A stretch of DNA of 64,000 nucleotides. It comes from Edaphobacter sp. 4G125. Its GTDB lineage: Bacteria; Acidobacteriota; Terriglobia; Terriglobales; Acidobacteriaceae. Where the stretch lies: contig NZ_CP060393.1 in the NCBI RefSeq assembly GCF_014274685.1, positions 310,001-374,000 on the forward strand, written 5' to 3'. The notes beneath the pieces were generated by a model, which worked only from the letters and a program-made list of their open reading frames with translations, did no database searches and was not told the DNA's origin. Every line of letters begins with the position of its first letter. Positions within the stretch are counted from its first letter, which is position 1. The position numbers and the translations under genes are program-made. Below are positions 1 to 8,230 of this stretch, in pieces.

Positions 1-2
1 TG

Positions 3-230
3 GCGGAGCTGAAGCAGAAGAACAACTCGAGACAGATCGTGGTGCCACGGCAGATCGCAATGTATCTGGCCAAGCAGTTGACGGAAGCATCCCTGCCCGA
101 AATCGGACGACAGTTTGGTGGTAAGCACCACACCACCGTGATGCACTCCATCGGAAAGATCGACGAGCAGCGACGCGCCGACAAAGATCTGAACCGAACC
201 ATCAATAAGTTGATGGAAACACTCAGCTAG
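3..230 (+). CDS. dnaA: Chromosomal replication initiator DnaA, C-terminal part (partial)
   Basis: The reading frame is open from the left edge and ends at a TAG at 228-230, so only about the last 75 residues are present. They form DnaA domain IV, the DNA-binding helix-turn-helix that reads DnaA boxes: [13 protein letters not shown], then [19 protein letters not shown], which fits the DnaA signature (family usually DHTTV, here HHTTV). DnaA is the AAA+ initiator that opens oriC. The first ATG in view (61) is internal; the gene starts outside the window. A strong terminator follows directly. Unlike the common dnaA-dnaN order, dnaN lies about 8.6 kb downstream, after unrelated genes. Confidence 0.95.
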   Translation, partial: AELKQKNNSRQIVVPRQIAMYLAKQLTEASLPEIGRQFGGKHHTTVMHSIGKIDEQRRADKDLNRTINKLMETLS

Positions 231-243
231 GGATCCTACCCGC

Positions 244-277
244 AAGCCCCGCGGTCATGCGACTTGCGGGGCTTTTT
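244..277 (+). terminator. Rho-independent terminator of dnaA
   Basis: AAGCCCCGC (244-252) pairs perfectly with GCGGGGCTT (266-274) and is followed by a T run. It begins 14 bases after the dnaA stop codon. Confidence 0.9.
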
Positions 278-288
278 CGTTTTTCCGT

Positions 289-630
289 TCAGAGAAGTTT
301 GACCGAAGAAACCTGCAGAACGTCGCCCTTCACCGTTCCATCGACATCGACCCGAAGATGGTCCTTTTTATCTGAAGCTTTGAGCTCTTCGGTGATCTTC
401 TTATTCCCTGCGGCGTCGAACTTCAGGAAGTGCTGATCTTTGGTTACGATTCCGTAACCGCTGGCAACGCACTTCAAAGCGCACTCGCGAGTGTGTGAAT
501 CGGGATCGGCAGCAACTTTTTTGGAACAGTTGACATCGACCACCGGCACATCCTTGTAGCTCTCGGCAGCAGCAAAGGCCGGCGCCGCACAAAGAGCCGC
601 GAGCGCTAGCAGTGAAGTCAGTTTTTTCAT
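289..630 (-). CDS. Small secreted protein of unknown function
   Basis: 113 residues if started at the ATG at 630. That start is preceded by a purine-rich Shine-Dalgarno (GGGAGG about 8 bases upstream) and gives a textbook signal peptide (MKKLTSLLALAALCAAPAFA); the longer upstream frame adds 41 implausible residues. The mature part is about 93 residues, hydrophilic, with three cysteines (NCSKK, RECALKC) and a C-terminal segment, VDVDGTVKGDVLQVSSVKLL, that looks like a small beta domain. The protein is probably periplasmic or secreted. I do not recognise the family. It lies 34 bases downstream of the DoxX-like gene on the same strand and is probably cotranscribed with it. Confidence 0.75.
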   Translation of the reverse strand: MKKLTSLLALAALCAAPAFAAAESYKDVPVVDVNCSKKVAADPDSHTRECALKCVASGYGIVTKDQHFLKFDAAGNKKITEELKASDKKDHLRVDVDGTVKGDVLQVSSVKLL

Positions 631-664
631 GGTTGTCCTCCCTTTCAGGTTGGCCGGTACGAGC

Positions 665-1111
665 TTACCGGGGCGTAACAAGCGTTGATGGTGCCTCCAC
701 ATTTGGGCGCAATACATTGTCTTCGTGCAGGATGGAAAGCTGTGAAAGTGCAAAGGCCCCGAGAGCGATCTCTACGTCTCGCATTGCCAGGTCGTAGAAC
801 ATACCAGTAGTAAGCAGATTGACGGCAATGGCCAGCAGCCATGCCATAACAAGATAGCTCCCAATTCGTGTCCAGCGGCTCAATACGAGGATGCCCGCCA
901 GAATCTCGACAACACCCACCGTTCGCATAAAGAAGGTCGCGCTGACTGGAAGAATCTTGGTCGCAAGTGGGCTGAGATACATACTCCAGTCGGTGAGTTT
1001 ATTGAAGTATTTGTCGATACCGGTCACGATGGGTCCAACTCCCAAACCGATCTTTAGTGTCCACCAAGCCAGTTCGAGAGGATTCCGAGGACGACTCTTC
1101 AGGTTTGTCAT
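665..1111 (-). CDS. DoxX-like integral membrane protein
   Basis: 148 residues from the ATG at 1111 (AGAAGG upstream). The longer frame to 1168 has no ribosome binding site and adds an unlikely N-terminus. About four hydrophobic segments are visible: around LKIGLGVGPIVTGIDKYFN, ILPVSATFFMRTVGVVEILA, GSYLVMAWLLAIAVNLL, and a final one near VEIALGAFALSQLS. The layout GxGxxxxxxGxDKYFN ... GxxEIxAGxxVL is typical of the DoxX/DoxD-like superfamily of small inner-membrane proteins, whose biochemical role is mostly unknown. The C-terminal tail is hydrophilic. The gene is divergent from the ECF sigma gene at 1248, with about 136 bases between them for both promoters. Confidence 0.7.
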   Translation of the reverse strand: MTNLKSRPRNPLELAWWTLKIGLGVGPIVTGIDKYFNKLTDWSMYLSPLATKILPVSATFFMRTVGVVEILAGILVLSRWTRIGSYLVMAWLLAIAVNLLTTGMFYDLAMRDVEIALGAFALSQLSILHEDNVLRPNVEAPSTLVTPR

Positions 1112-1247
1112 TGTTTTAGCCTTCTGCTTAACAGAGCAGCAAACCAAAATTTGGTTACACCGGTTCAATATGTCTCAGGCGCGGCCTGTTCGAGAAAATC
1201 GGCGTGTAACCTTTCTCTCGATCCGTACTCTCTGTTAGATGAGGATT

Positions 1248-1937
1248 ATGGAAACGACGGCAAGTCTGGAGCGGGCAATTTCTGAAGATTGGACGGACCA
1301 GCAGGTGGTCGATCAGGTAAAGGCTGGAAACACAGCTCTTTTCGAGATCATCATGCGACGTTACAACCAACGACTTTACCGTGTAACCCTTTCGATCCTG
1401 CGCGATGGCGCGGAGGCCGAGGATGTAATTCAGGATGCATATGTGCGGGCCTATCAGCATTTGGATCAGTTCGCCGGACAGGCGGCGTTTTCTACCTGGC
1501 TGACCCGCATTGCGATTCACGAGGCCCTGCGGCGGCTGAAGTTGCGTCAACGCGACCAGCAGATCGCGGAGTTCCAAACCAATGAGGAAGAATCCATGAG
1601 CATAACCGAACCATCCCTCGACCCGGAGCAGAGAGCATCGATGCTGGAACTCGGTCAACTTCTGGAGGAAGCGGTACTGGAACTCCCAGGCCAGTACCGC
1701 AGCGTCATCATGCTTCGCGATATCGAAGAGCTGAGTACCGCTGAAGCCGCTGCTGCACTGGAACTTACGGAAGAGAACGTCAAAATTCGCCTGCACCGTG
1801 GGCACGCAATGATGCGCGATCGTCTTTACGCTCGGGTCGGCTCTCAGGGAAAGACCGCGTTCCCTTTTATGGGATCTCGTTGCGACCAGGTGGTAAAGAG
1901 AGTCTTCGCCAAATTGCTCGAATTGAACGCGCCCTAA
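1248..1937 (+). CDS. RNA polymerase sigma factor, ECF subfamily (sigma-70 family)
   Basis: 229 residues from the ATG at 1248, chosen because GATGAGG sits about 4 bases upstream; an in-frame ATG at 1239 is the alternative. Region 2 is visible near residues 25-95, with the core-binding and -10 recognition stretch around EDVIQDAYVRAYQHLDQF and STWLTRIAIHEALRRL. Region 4 is near 145-195 (LPGQYRSVIMLRDIEELSTAEAA and the helix-turn-helix ENVKIRLHRGHAMMRDRL). It would direct RNA polymerase to a specific regulon. No anti-sigma gene is adjacent, so its control is not evident; the C-terminal 30 residues after region 4 are unusual for minimal ECF factors. Its stop overlaps the stop of the convergent phosphatase gene. 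Confidence 0.93.
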   Translation: METTASLERAISEDWTDQQVVDQVKAGNTALFEIIMRRYNQRLYRVTLSILRDGAEAEDVIQDAYVRAYQHLDQFAGQAAFSTWLTRIAIHEALRRLKLRQRDQQIAEFQTNEEESMSITEPSLDPEQRASMLELGQLLEEAVLELPGQYRSVIMLRDIEELSTAEAAAALELTEENVKIRLHRGHAMMRDRLYARVGSQGKTAFPFMGSRCDQVVKRVFAKLLELNAP

Positions 1938-3154
1938 CGCCGCACAGCATCCACGACCCGTACAAACTCGTTCAGGGGACATGCATACTTCGGTCCCGGA
2001 TCGCTGCATCCCGGCACGTACACCGGCGCAATGGAAGGTTTCTCTGCTCCTATGAGTGGAGTCAGATTACGAATCTGTTCAAGCGTCTGGGCAATGAAGA
2101 AGACCTGTACCGTATCTGCGTTTGTGCTGCTGTTGTGGTGCAACTCGAAGACTAGCGCCGAGCCAGGAGGCGTGGCATTGAAGGTCTCATCGCTCACCAT
2201 CCAGTCCATGCGCAGCAATCCACCGAGCCACGTCAGGTTCGCATCGTGCGCCGAAAAATACACTAGGCGCGGCGTTTTCACCCCTTCCTGCAGAAACGCG
2301 GCAATCTTCTGCGCCATGGGCCCTGCGGCTTGTTGTGCGTAGTAAGGCGTGCGCAGCATGAAATCGTGATAGCGCGTATTCATCTCCATCAGGTCATCGA
2401 GCTTCGCGCGATCGACGCGGCCCCAGCCCACCTGGTCCATCGGCATCCCTTCGACGTATTGGAGTAGAAAGTTCTCTGCGAAGTCTGCTCCAAGAGAGGC
2501 TGCATTCTCCTTTCTCGCATCTCTCGGAATCAATGCACCACGGCTGGAGCCCTGCGCCTGCATCATGCTCTGCGGTTGTGCTCCGGGTTCGAGCATCATG
2601 GCGCGAAAGTCCGGAACCTGCTTACATCCATCGCATTTCGTCAGCACATCGTGCATCTCTGCCAACGGTCGCCCAAACGCGCGTGTAAACCACTCCGGAT
2701 CATTTCCCATTCGGCCGTTAATGGCATCGGTCAGCTTGGCTTTGTCGATCGAAGGTGGATCGGAAGTAAGATCTGCCATGACTTTTATGTCGCAGCTTGG
2801 CAAAACAGCGGACATCACCGCTTTAGCCGAGCCAATCGTGCGTGGTGTGTTCGTCGACTCCACAGCTGCATTGTTGCAACCGTTTAATAACGCGGCATAA
2901 CGTTGCTGATAGAACTCGCCCATCCGCTTCAGCGCATCGACGCCATGTGGCGTAAGCATCCCTGGCTGCGTTGGCCACTTCGGCCATGGCTGCGCGTTAA
3001 AGACTCCAGAGCGCGTCTCGTTCTCGATCGGTGTGCGAACCCCATGGCGCGCTACGATGACAACCGCGCGAAGCTCTTCCTCATTCGAACCCTGTCCAAA
3101 CGAATACAGCGCTGAGAACAGCAACACTACCGTTACAAGCATCCTGGAGAACAT
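1934..3154 (-). CDS. Secreted histidine acid phosphatase (phytase/acid phosphatase family)
   Basis: 406 residues with an N-terminal signal peptide (about 1-21, ending SFGQG). The catalytic RHGVRTP motif at residues 36-42 supplies the phospho-accepting histidine, and a C-terminal HD pair near residue 302 (YFSAHDANLTWLGG) supplies the proton donor. These are the hallmarks of branch-2 histidine phosphatases (AppA/Agp type), which hydrolyse phosphomonoesters such as glucose-1-phosphate or phytate in the periplasm; the substrate cannot be read from the sequence. Several cysteines (around CDGCKQV and CSDPGPKYAC) may form disulfides. The gene is convergent with the sigma factor and the stop codons overlap (TAG on minus at 1934-1936, TAA on plus at 1935-1937). 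Confidence 0.9.
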   Translation of the reverse strand: MFSRMLVTVVLLFSALYSFGQGSNEEELRAVVIVARHGVRTPIENETRSGVFNAQPWPKWPTQPGMLTPHGVDALKRMGEFYQQRYAALLNGCNNAAVESTNTPRTIGSAKAVMSAVLPSCDIKVMADLTSDPPSIDKAKLTDAINGRMGNDPEWFTRAFGRPLAEMHDVLTKCDGCKQVPDFRAMMLEPGAQPQSMMQAQGSSRGALIPRDARKENAASLGADFAENFLLQYVEGMPMDQVGWGRVDRAKLDDLMEMNTRYHDFMLRTPYYAQQAAGPMAQKIAAFLQEGVKTPRLVYFSAHDANLTWLGGLLRMDWMVSDETFNATPPGSALVFELHHNSSTNADTVQVFFIAQTLEQIRNLTPLIGAEKPSIAPVYVPGCSDPGPKYACPLNEFVRVVDAVRR

Positions 3155-3278
3155 CTGTCTTAGCCTCGTTTCCCCTGCGAGGTCAGTTTACGCAGCCTCT
3201 CTGCCGCCCGTGTACTCGCTGGAGTAGAATTTCCGCTCCGGCCCTAATAATCAAAAGACAAATTGAAAGAGGAACAAC

Positions 3279-4292
3279 ATGAGCACCACCGCTTCCACTG
3301 TTACACCTGAACGCATCATGCAGTTTGCCTGGGGTTATGTTCCAACCATGGTTCTCGAGGCAGCGATTCATCATCGCGTCTTCGATGTTCTCAACGAAAG
3401 TCCGAAGACCCTGAAGGAGACCGCCACTGCAACCGGCGCATCCGAACGCGGACTCCGCGCCATCATGAATGTCCTCGTAGGGCTGAATTTTCTGGAAAAA
3501 GAAGGCGATCGATACAAGTTGACGCCAGAGAGCGATGCCTTTCTTGTCAGCACAAAGCCCAGTTTTCAAGGAGGCCTTCTGCGGCACACCAGTGAACACC
3601 TGGTTCCGAAATGGCTTCGCTTGAACGAGATCGTTAAAACCGGAGGGCCTGGAGCAGGGGTCAATCAGGAGAGTGATGGCACCGCTTTTTTTCAGAGCTT
3701 TGTGATGGACATCTTTCCCATGAGCTATCCTTCGGCCACCACACTTGCTTCACATCTCGCGCTCGAGAAGCGTAGCAAGCCCGTCGAAGTTCTCGACATC
3801 GCCGCCGGATCCGGCGTATGGGGAATCGCGCTCGCGCAGAGCGCGGAGAATGTCTCCGTCACCGCCGTCGATTGGGAAGGCGTACTCCCGGTCACGCAAT
3901 CCTCGGCAGACCGTTTTGGACTCCTCGATCGCTTCTCCTTCATCGCAGGTGACCTGAACAAGGTCGATTTCGGGACTGGATATGACGTCGCCACTCTGGG
4001 ACACATCCTGCACAGCGAAGGCGAAGCCAAGAGCCGCCACCTCCTGCGCAAGGTCTTCGATGCGCTTGCCAGCAAAGGCACCATCGCCATTGCAGAGTTC
4101 CTGGTCAACCCAGACAGAACCGGCCCCGTCGGCTCGTTGATGTTCGCCGCAAACATGCTCGTGAACACCGACGAAGGCGACACCTACTCCTTCGAAGAGA
4201 TCAGCCTCTGGCTCAAGGACGCCGGTTTTACCGACATGAGGCTCCTGGACGTTCCCGGCCCCTCTCCTCTCGTGCTTGCAACCAAACCATAA
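3279..4292 (+). CDS. SAM-dependent O-methyltransferase, plant/fungal-type family 2 (HIOMT/DmpM-like)
   Basis: 337 residues. The N-terminal about 100 residues form a winged-helix dimerisation domain (ETATATGASERGLRAIMNVLVGLNFLEKEGDRYKLT). The C-terminal part is a Rossmann methyltransferase with motif I VLDIAAGSGVWGIALAQ near residue 170, followed by VTAVDWEG and a GDLNKVDFGTGYDVATLGHILH stretch. Families of this type methylate hydroxyls on small aromatic or polyketide-like substrates; the substrate here is unknown. GAGGAAC about 7 bases before the ATG fits a ribosome binding site. It is divergent from the phosphatase gene. An inverted repeat lies downstream, so it is probably a single-gene unit. 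Confidence 0.85.
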   Translation: MSTTASTVTPERIMQFAWGYVPTMVLEAAIHHRVFDVLNESPKTLKETATATGASERGLRAIMNVLVGLNFLEKEGDRYKLTPESDAFLVSTKPSFQGGLLRHTSEHLVPKWLRLNEIVKTGGPGAGVNQESDGTAFFQSFVMDIFPMSYPSATTLASHLALEKRSKPVEVLDIAAGSGVWGIALAQSAENVSVTAVDWEGVLPVTQSSADRFGLLDRFSFIAGDLNKVDFGTGYDVATLGHILHSEGEAKSRHLLRKVFDALASKGTIAIAEFLVNPDRTGPVGSLMFAANMLVNTDEGDTYSFEEISLWLKDAGFTDMRLLDVPGPSPLVLATKP

Positions 4293-4326
4293 GTCGTTGC
4301 TTCTTCGTAGTACCTGTCAGTCGAAA

Positions 4327-4362
4327 GTCAGCCCCTTCACTTGACCTTTCGTCGGGGCTGAC
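4327..4362. terminator. Perfect 9-bp inverted repeat, possible terminator without U-tract
   Basis: GTCAGCCCC (4327-4335) pairs with GGGGCTGAC (4354-4362). There is no T run on either side, and the right arm ends only 8 bases before the ATG of the next gene, so it could also be an mRNA hairpin affecting translation of that gene. Confidence 0.45.
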
Positions 4363-4370
4363 TCATCGTA

Positions 4371-5180
4371 ATGGCTGTTATGTCATGGATACGATACGCA
4401 GCCTGGGCTATCCTGCTGGCACCGCTGTGTGCAATCAATGGGGCGGCTCCGCGCATTCCGCATTCGCAGACTCCTCGCATGCGCGCACTGCCACGGCTGA
4501 CAGTCTGGGCATGGGAGCGCCGCGAAGATCTACGCTCTCTCGACCCACACACCACCGCTGTCGCATATCTTGATCGAACCATCACACTTGATGCGCGTGG
4601 CATCACCACGACACCGCGGCGCCAGCCTCTCCTGTTACCAGCAGCCGACAACCTCACGCGGATTCCCGTCGTCCGCATCGAGACAGCTCCCGGCGCACAG
4701 TTGAACGACGATACTGCCGAGATCACCGCACGGCGCATCCTTGAAGCAGCCCTGCGCAACGATCTGGAGGCCCCCGTCCCGGCCCTCCAGATCGACTTCG
4801 ACGCAAAGCTCTCCGAACGCCCCTGGTACCGCACGGTCCTGGAACACACGCGACAGGAGCTGCCTCCCGCCGTGCCGCTCTCGATGACGGCGCTCGCCTC
4901 CTGGTGCAGCTATGACGGCTCCTGGCTTCGCGGTCTCCCCGTGGATGAGATCGTGCCGATGTTGTTCCGCATGGAGCCGGATCGCAGGCAGTTTGCGCCC
5001 AACGATCGCCCTGCCATCCCGCAGCAGTTCGCTATTCGTGAGTCCGCCTGCATGGGCTCCGTAGGCATCTCCACTCGTGAGGCATGGCCGCGGGTACTCG
5101 CGGGCAGGCGTGTGTATGTCTTTCCAGATCGCGGTTGGCAACGCGACGGACTTTCCGAAACAGTGAAGGAGTTATGGTGA
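4371..5180 (+). CDS. DUF3142-domain exported protein
   Basis: 269 residues. A hydrophobic N-terminus (WIRYAAWAILLAPLCAINGAA) is probably a signal peptide. The body has LTVWAWERREDLRSLDP, then VAYLDRTITLD, QIDFDAKLSERPWYRTVL and SMTALASWCSYDGSW, a pattern I associate with DUF3142 proteins, which resemble glycoside-hydrolase-like barrels of unknown activity. Alternative starts are the ATG at 4371 and one three codons later; neither has a clear ribosome binding site, and the inverted repeat at 4327-4362 is close by. The stop codon overlaps the start of the next gene (ATGGTGA at 5174-5180), so the two are translationally coupled and probably work together at the cell envelope. Confidence 0.7.
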   Translation: MAVMSWIRYAAWAILLAPLCAINGAAPRIPHSQTPRMRALPRLTVWAWERREDLRSLDPHTTAVAYLDRTITLDARGITTTPRRQPLLLPAADNLTRIPVVRIETAPGAQLNDDTAEITARRILEAALRNDLEAPVPALQIDFDAKLSERPWYRTVLEHTRQELPPAVPLSMTALASWCSYDGSWLRGLPVDEIVPMLFRMEPDRRQFAPNDRPAIPQQFAIRESACMGSVGISTREAWPRVLAGRRVYVFPDRGWQRDGLSETVKELW

Positions 5181-7435
5181 AACAGAAAAAGATGGCGGTT
5201 GCTGTAGCGATTGCGACCCTCGCAGTGGCTGTTCCGCTGATTGTCGTCATCGCTTGCGGCCCAGACTTCGGGCCCGATGTCTTCGTCCCGGCTCCCCACC
5301 CACAGAACCCCGATGTCTTCGCGAAAGGCCATCTCGGTGTCCTCCAGCCCAGTTACTGGCGCGCAGACAAGGTCGTCGCTTATCGCTACCTGGTCGGAGG
5401 CAAGCTCAGTGACGCCGAGCGCGCAGCTTATGCTCCCGCCACAGAAGCGACAAAGCCGTACAACCCGACGACCTGGCAGCAGCAGTACGATGCCCAACAG
5501 GCGGCGCTTCCCGTAAACCAGTGGCGTGCCGCACGCGCAGCCGTCCTTAAGGTCGATCTCAAAGGCTCCCCCGAGATCTCTCAGGACCGCTCCCTCGGGA
5601 CCAAAACCAACGACGGCTTCGAGCTGGACCCTGTATTGAACTGCCCAAACGACGCCTTCCTGACGGCAAAGGCAACACTCGAATCGCGGACAAAGCAGTG
5701 GGGCCAGGGTAGCCCCGCCCTGGCGGAGTGGCTTCGCGGACAGGATGCCGTCTTCTCCAACTGCAGCGCCTCCGGCCAGATCCCCTCGCCTCTGCCTGCC
5801 AACGCAGTGCCGCTTCTTCGCATGGATCGCGAGTACCAGATTGCAGCAGCGAAGTTCTACGCGACCGACTACGACGGCGCAATCTCGGGCTTTGAGGCCG
5901 TCGCCAACGATGCGGCCTCACCCTGGCATCCGTGGGGCCAGTACCTTGCCGCGCGCGCCGAGGTGCGCAAGGCAGCCAAGGCTGCATCGCCTGCACAGTA
6001 CGGAGACATGGCCGCCTTCGATAAGCCTCTGTTGGAGCAAGCGAAGACGCGGTTAGAAAAGATAGCCGCCAACCCAGGCGACCCACGCATCAAACATGCC
6101 GCCGAGGCGGAGTTGAGCTTTATTCAGGTTCGACTCGATCCAAAGCAGCGACTGAACAATGTAGCGACTGCCATCGCGGGCCCCGCACCCGATCCCGACT
6201 TCGTCCAGCACCTGGCCGATCTGCGCTTCCTTGCCGACCATGGCGTTCAGAGTGACGCCGACCTGATGCTCTGGATGGATGCTCTGCCAGCTCCTTCTTC
6301 CGATACATCCGAGAAAACCGGGCCCAAAATCGACTCCTTAGCCGAATGGCGAACCCGGCAAACCACGCCCTGGCTGGTAGCCGCTCTGATGTCGGCAAAG
6401 CCAAACGGTGCAGCAAACGCCGAGCTGTTACGCGCCGCCGCGAAGATACCGGCATCTTCACCTGCCTACACCTCGGTAAGCTATCAACGCGTGCGCCTGA
6501 TGATCGCCGCAGGCAACACCGCTGAGGCACGCAAACTTGCGACCAGCGTAATCGACGGGCTGAAAGGCGACGATACAACGGCAACACGGAACGCTATGCT
6601 TGGCCTCCGCATCCAGACAGCGACCAGCTTTCCAGAGTTCCTCGACGATACTCCGCGTTCCGTCCTCAATTGGCAGTCGCAAGCCGCCTATGCCTCCAAT
6701 GCCATGAAGAGTTCACCGTTCACGTTCGACGTAGACACCGCGCGGGCCTTCAATCGACAGCTTCCGCTCTCGCTCTGGGTTGAGGCCGCAAAAGCGAAAG
6801 AACTTCCCGAGCGTCTGCGTGGCGCTGTCGCCATGGCTGGATGGCTCCGTGCCCAGGGACTCAACGACGAAGCGACCGTGAAGGCCCTCGCTCCGCTGCT
6901 TCCTTCTGCTCTTTCGCAGGCAGTAGGCGATAGCATGGGATTCCCAGCCACCCTCGCCCTCCTGCGCAATCCAGGCCTTCGGCCCTACCTGGAGCAGGGA
7001 GCCCAGCGCTCGTTTGCTCCAGGCAGCCTCGAAGAGTTTCGTGACAACTGGTGGTGCGAGAAGTGGGGTTCCGGCCCGCGCGCTTTCGACCAGCAATACA
7101 ACCCACTTACCTTGCCGCCTTTGCCGCTCGTCTTTCTGACCGCGCCCCAACGCAAGGCGGCGGCCGACGAACAGGCAAAGCTAAACTCCCTTTCTCCGGG
7201 TGTCGTCTGGGTAGGCCACCGCGCGCTCGATTATGTAAAAGCACACCCGGACGAGAAAGACGCTCCCGAAGCTCTCGCTCTGATCGTTCGCGCAACGCAT
7301 TATGGTTGTTACACCGGAGATGAAAAAGCAACTCCGACCATTGAACAGAAAACTCTCAGCAAAGAGGCCTTCACGCTGCTACACCGGCGCTATCCCAAGA
7401 CAAGCTGGGCCGCGAAAACCCCTTACTACTACTGA
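5174..7435 (+). CDS. Large lipoprotein of unknown function, helical-repeat type
   Basis: 753 residues from the ATG at 5174, chosen for the strong GAAGGAG upstream and the coupled overlap with the preceding gene. Residues about 7-30 are hydrophobic and end in VIACGPDFG, a plausible lipobox with the acylated cysteine near residue 28. The mature part is rich in Ala/Leu helices (DYDGAISGFEAVANDAASPWHPWGQYLAARAEVRKA and similar stretches resemble TPR/Sel1-like repeats). It contains few cysteines apart from NCPNDAF, NCSASGQ and NWWCEKWG. No enzyme motif was found. It probably acts in the envelope with the DUF3142 protein. I do not recognise a named family. Confidence 0.75.
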   Translation: MVKQKKMAVAVAIATLAVAVPLIVVIACGPDFGPDVFVPAPHPQNPDVFAKGHLGVLQPSYWRADKVVAYRYLVGGKLSDAERAAYAPATEATKPYNPTTWQQQYDAQQAALPVNQWRAARAAVLKVDLKGSPEISQDRSLGTKTNDGFELDPVLNCPNDAFLTAKATLESRTKQWGQGSPALAEWLRGQDAVFSNCSASGQIPSPLPANAVPLLRMDREYQIAAAKFYATDYDGAISGFEAVANDAASPWHPWGQYLAARAEVRKAAKAASPAQYGDMAAFDKPLLEQAKTRLEKIAANPGDPRIKHAAEAELSFIQVRLDPKQRLNNVATAIAGPAPDPDFVQHLADLRFLADHGVQSDADLMLWMDALPAPSSDTSEKTGPKIDSLAEWRTRQTTPWLVAALMSAKPNGAANAELLRAAAKIPASSPAYTSVSYQRVRLMIAAGNTAEARKLATSVIDGLKGDDTTATRNAMLGLRIQTATSFPEFLDDTPRSVLNWQSQAAYASNAMKSSPFTFDVDTARAFNRQLPLSLWVEAAKAKELPERLRGAVAMAGWLRAQGLNDEATVKALAPLLPSALSQAVGDSMGFPATLALLRNPGLRPYLEQGAQRSFAPGSLEEFRDNWWCEKWGSGPRAFDQQYNPLTLPPLPLVFLTAPQRKAAADEQAKLNSLSPGVVWVGHRALDYVKAHPDEKDAPEALALIVRATHYGCYTGDEKATPTIEQKTLSKEAFTLLHRRYPKTSWAAKTPYYY

Positions 7436-7450
7436 GATTTTTGTTTTTAG

Positions 7451-7506
7451 AAGTGCCATTTCGACCGAAGGTCCGCAGGGCCGACGTGGAGAAATCCCCG
7501 TATTTT
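7451..7506 (+). repeat. Type A intergenic hairpin repeat
   Basis: Conserved left end GTGCCATTTCGACCGAA and right end GTGGAGAAATCCCCG flank a variable hairpin (GGTCC-GCA-GGGCC, one G-T pair). Related copies lie at 18003, 23178, 29162, 29447, 29522 and (reverse) 52884. Confidence 0.7.
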
Positions 7507-7516
7507 AGTTTCCATT

Positions 7517-7584
7517 CGGGTGCCGGGTGCCCATATCTGGCAGTTTTATCGTCAGATGTAGGTCCATTTGTGCACCGCGCGAAT
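7517..7584 (+). repeat. Type B intergenic two-hairpin repeat
   Basis: CGGGTGCCGGGTGCCCATATCTGGC-type element with a second hairpin TTTGTGC-ACC-GCGCGAA. Related to copies at 23101, 23269, 29083 and 29271. It follows type A after 10 bases. Confidence 0.65.
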
Positions 7585-7588
7585 CGTG

Positions 7589-8230
7589 TCAATACCCGAT
7601 ATAAACGCCCCGCTGAATCCACTCCCCTTTACCCAACTCCCGCAACATAAACTGTGCAACATCGGCTCGAGAAATATGACTCGAACCCGCAGGCAGGGCA
7701 TCCCCATCCACCCGAATTCTCCCCTTTGCGGTTCCATTCGTCAGCATGGGGGGCATTACCATCGTCCAATCCAACCCGCTTCTTGAAAGCAGCTGGTACT
7801 GCACTCTCTGCTCTTGCACCGGCCATTTTAGGAACAGTGTGTACACCACGTTCTCGACAAACCAGCGACGCCACGCCGGCTGCTTATCCAGCGAATCCGG
7901 CAACGCCCCCGCTGAGCCCAGCGCGATAATCCTGCGCACTCCCATCTCTTGCATCGCCTGCACGATCACCGGAACGGCCCGCGGAAGTACATTCTCATTT
8001 CGAAGAGGCGAATGCGCTCCCAACGCGGAAAAAACCGCCTCGGCCTCCTCTAGGGTTTCCTTAACCGTAGGCAGCTCGAAGACACTGCCTTGAACGACCC
8101 GAACCGTCTCCCAAAATTTAAACGCATCCGGATTACGAATTAACGCCGTCACCACATGCCCTTCTTTTAGGGCATATTCGGTCAACAAACGACCCGTCGC
8201 TCCGTTGGCTCCAAAGATAGTGACTCTCAC
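7589..8230 (-). CDS. NAD(P)-binding oxidoreductase, atypical SDR / NmrA-like
   Basis: 213 residues. The N-terminal Rossmann fold is obvious: MRVTIFGANGATG with the GxxGxxG dinucleotide loop at residues 7-13, then alternating strands VVTALIRNPDAF, VRVVQGSVFE, AEAVFSALGAHSP and RRIIALGSAG. There is no classical YxxxK pair in the usual place, so it belongs to the atypical SDR group (NAD(P)-binding, SDR_a5-like), whose members are reductases or redox sensors such as biliverdin reductase B. The substrate is unknown. It is transcribed toward the lipoprotein gene, with the intergenic repeats lying between the two 3' ends, and its 5' end faces the dnaN-upstream region. Confidence 0.85.
   Translation of the reverse strand: MRVTIFGANGATGRLLTEYALKEGHVVTALIRNPDAFKFWETVRVVQGSVFELPTVKETLEEAEAVFSALGAHSPLRNENVLPRAVPVIVQAMQEMGVRRIIALGSAGALPDSLDKQPAWRRWFVENVVYTLFLKWPVQEQRVQYQLLSRSGLDWTMVMPPMLTNGTAKGRIRVDGDALPAGSSHISRADVAQFMLRELGKGEWIQRGVYIGY

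Noticed and set aside
891..1238. 115-codon plus-strand frame between the DoxX-like gene and the sigma gene
   Set aside because: Antisense to the DoxX-like gene over most of its length and without protein-family features.
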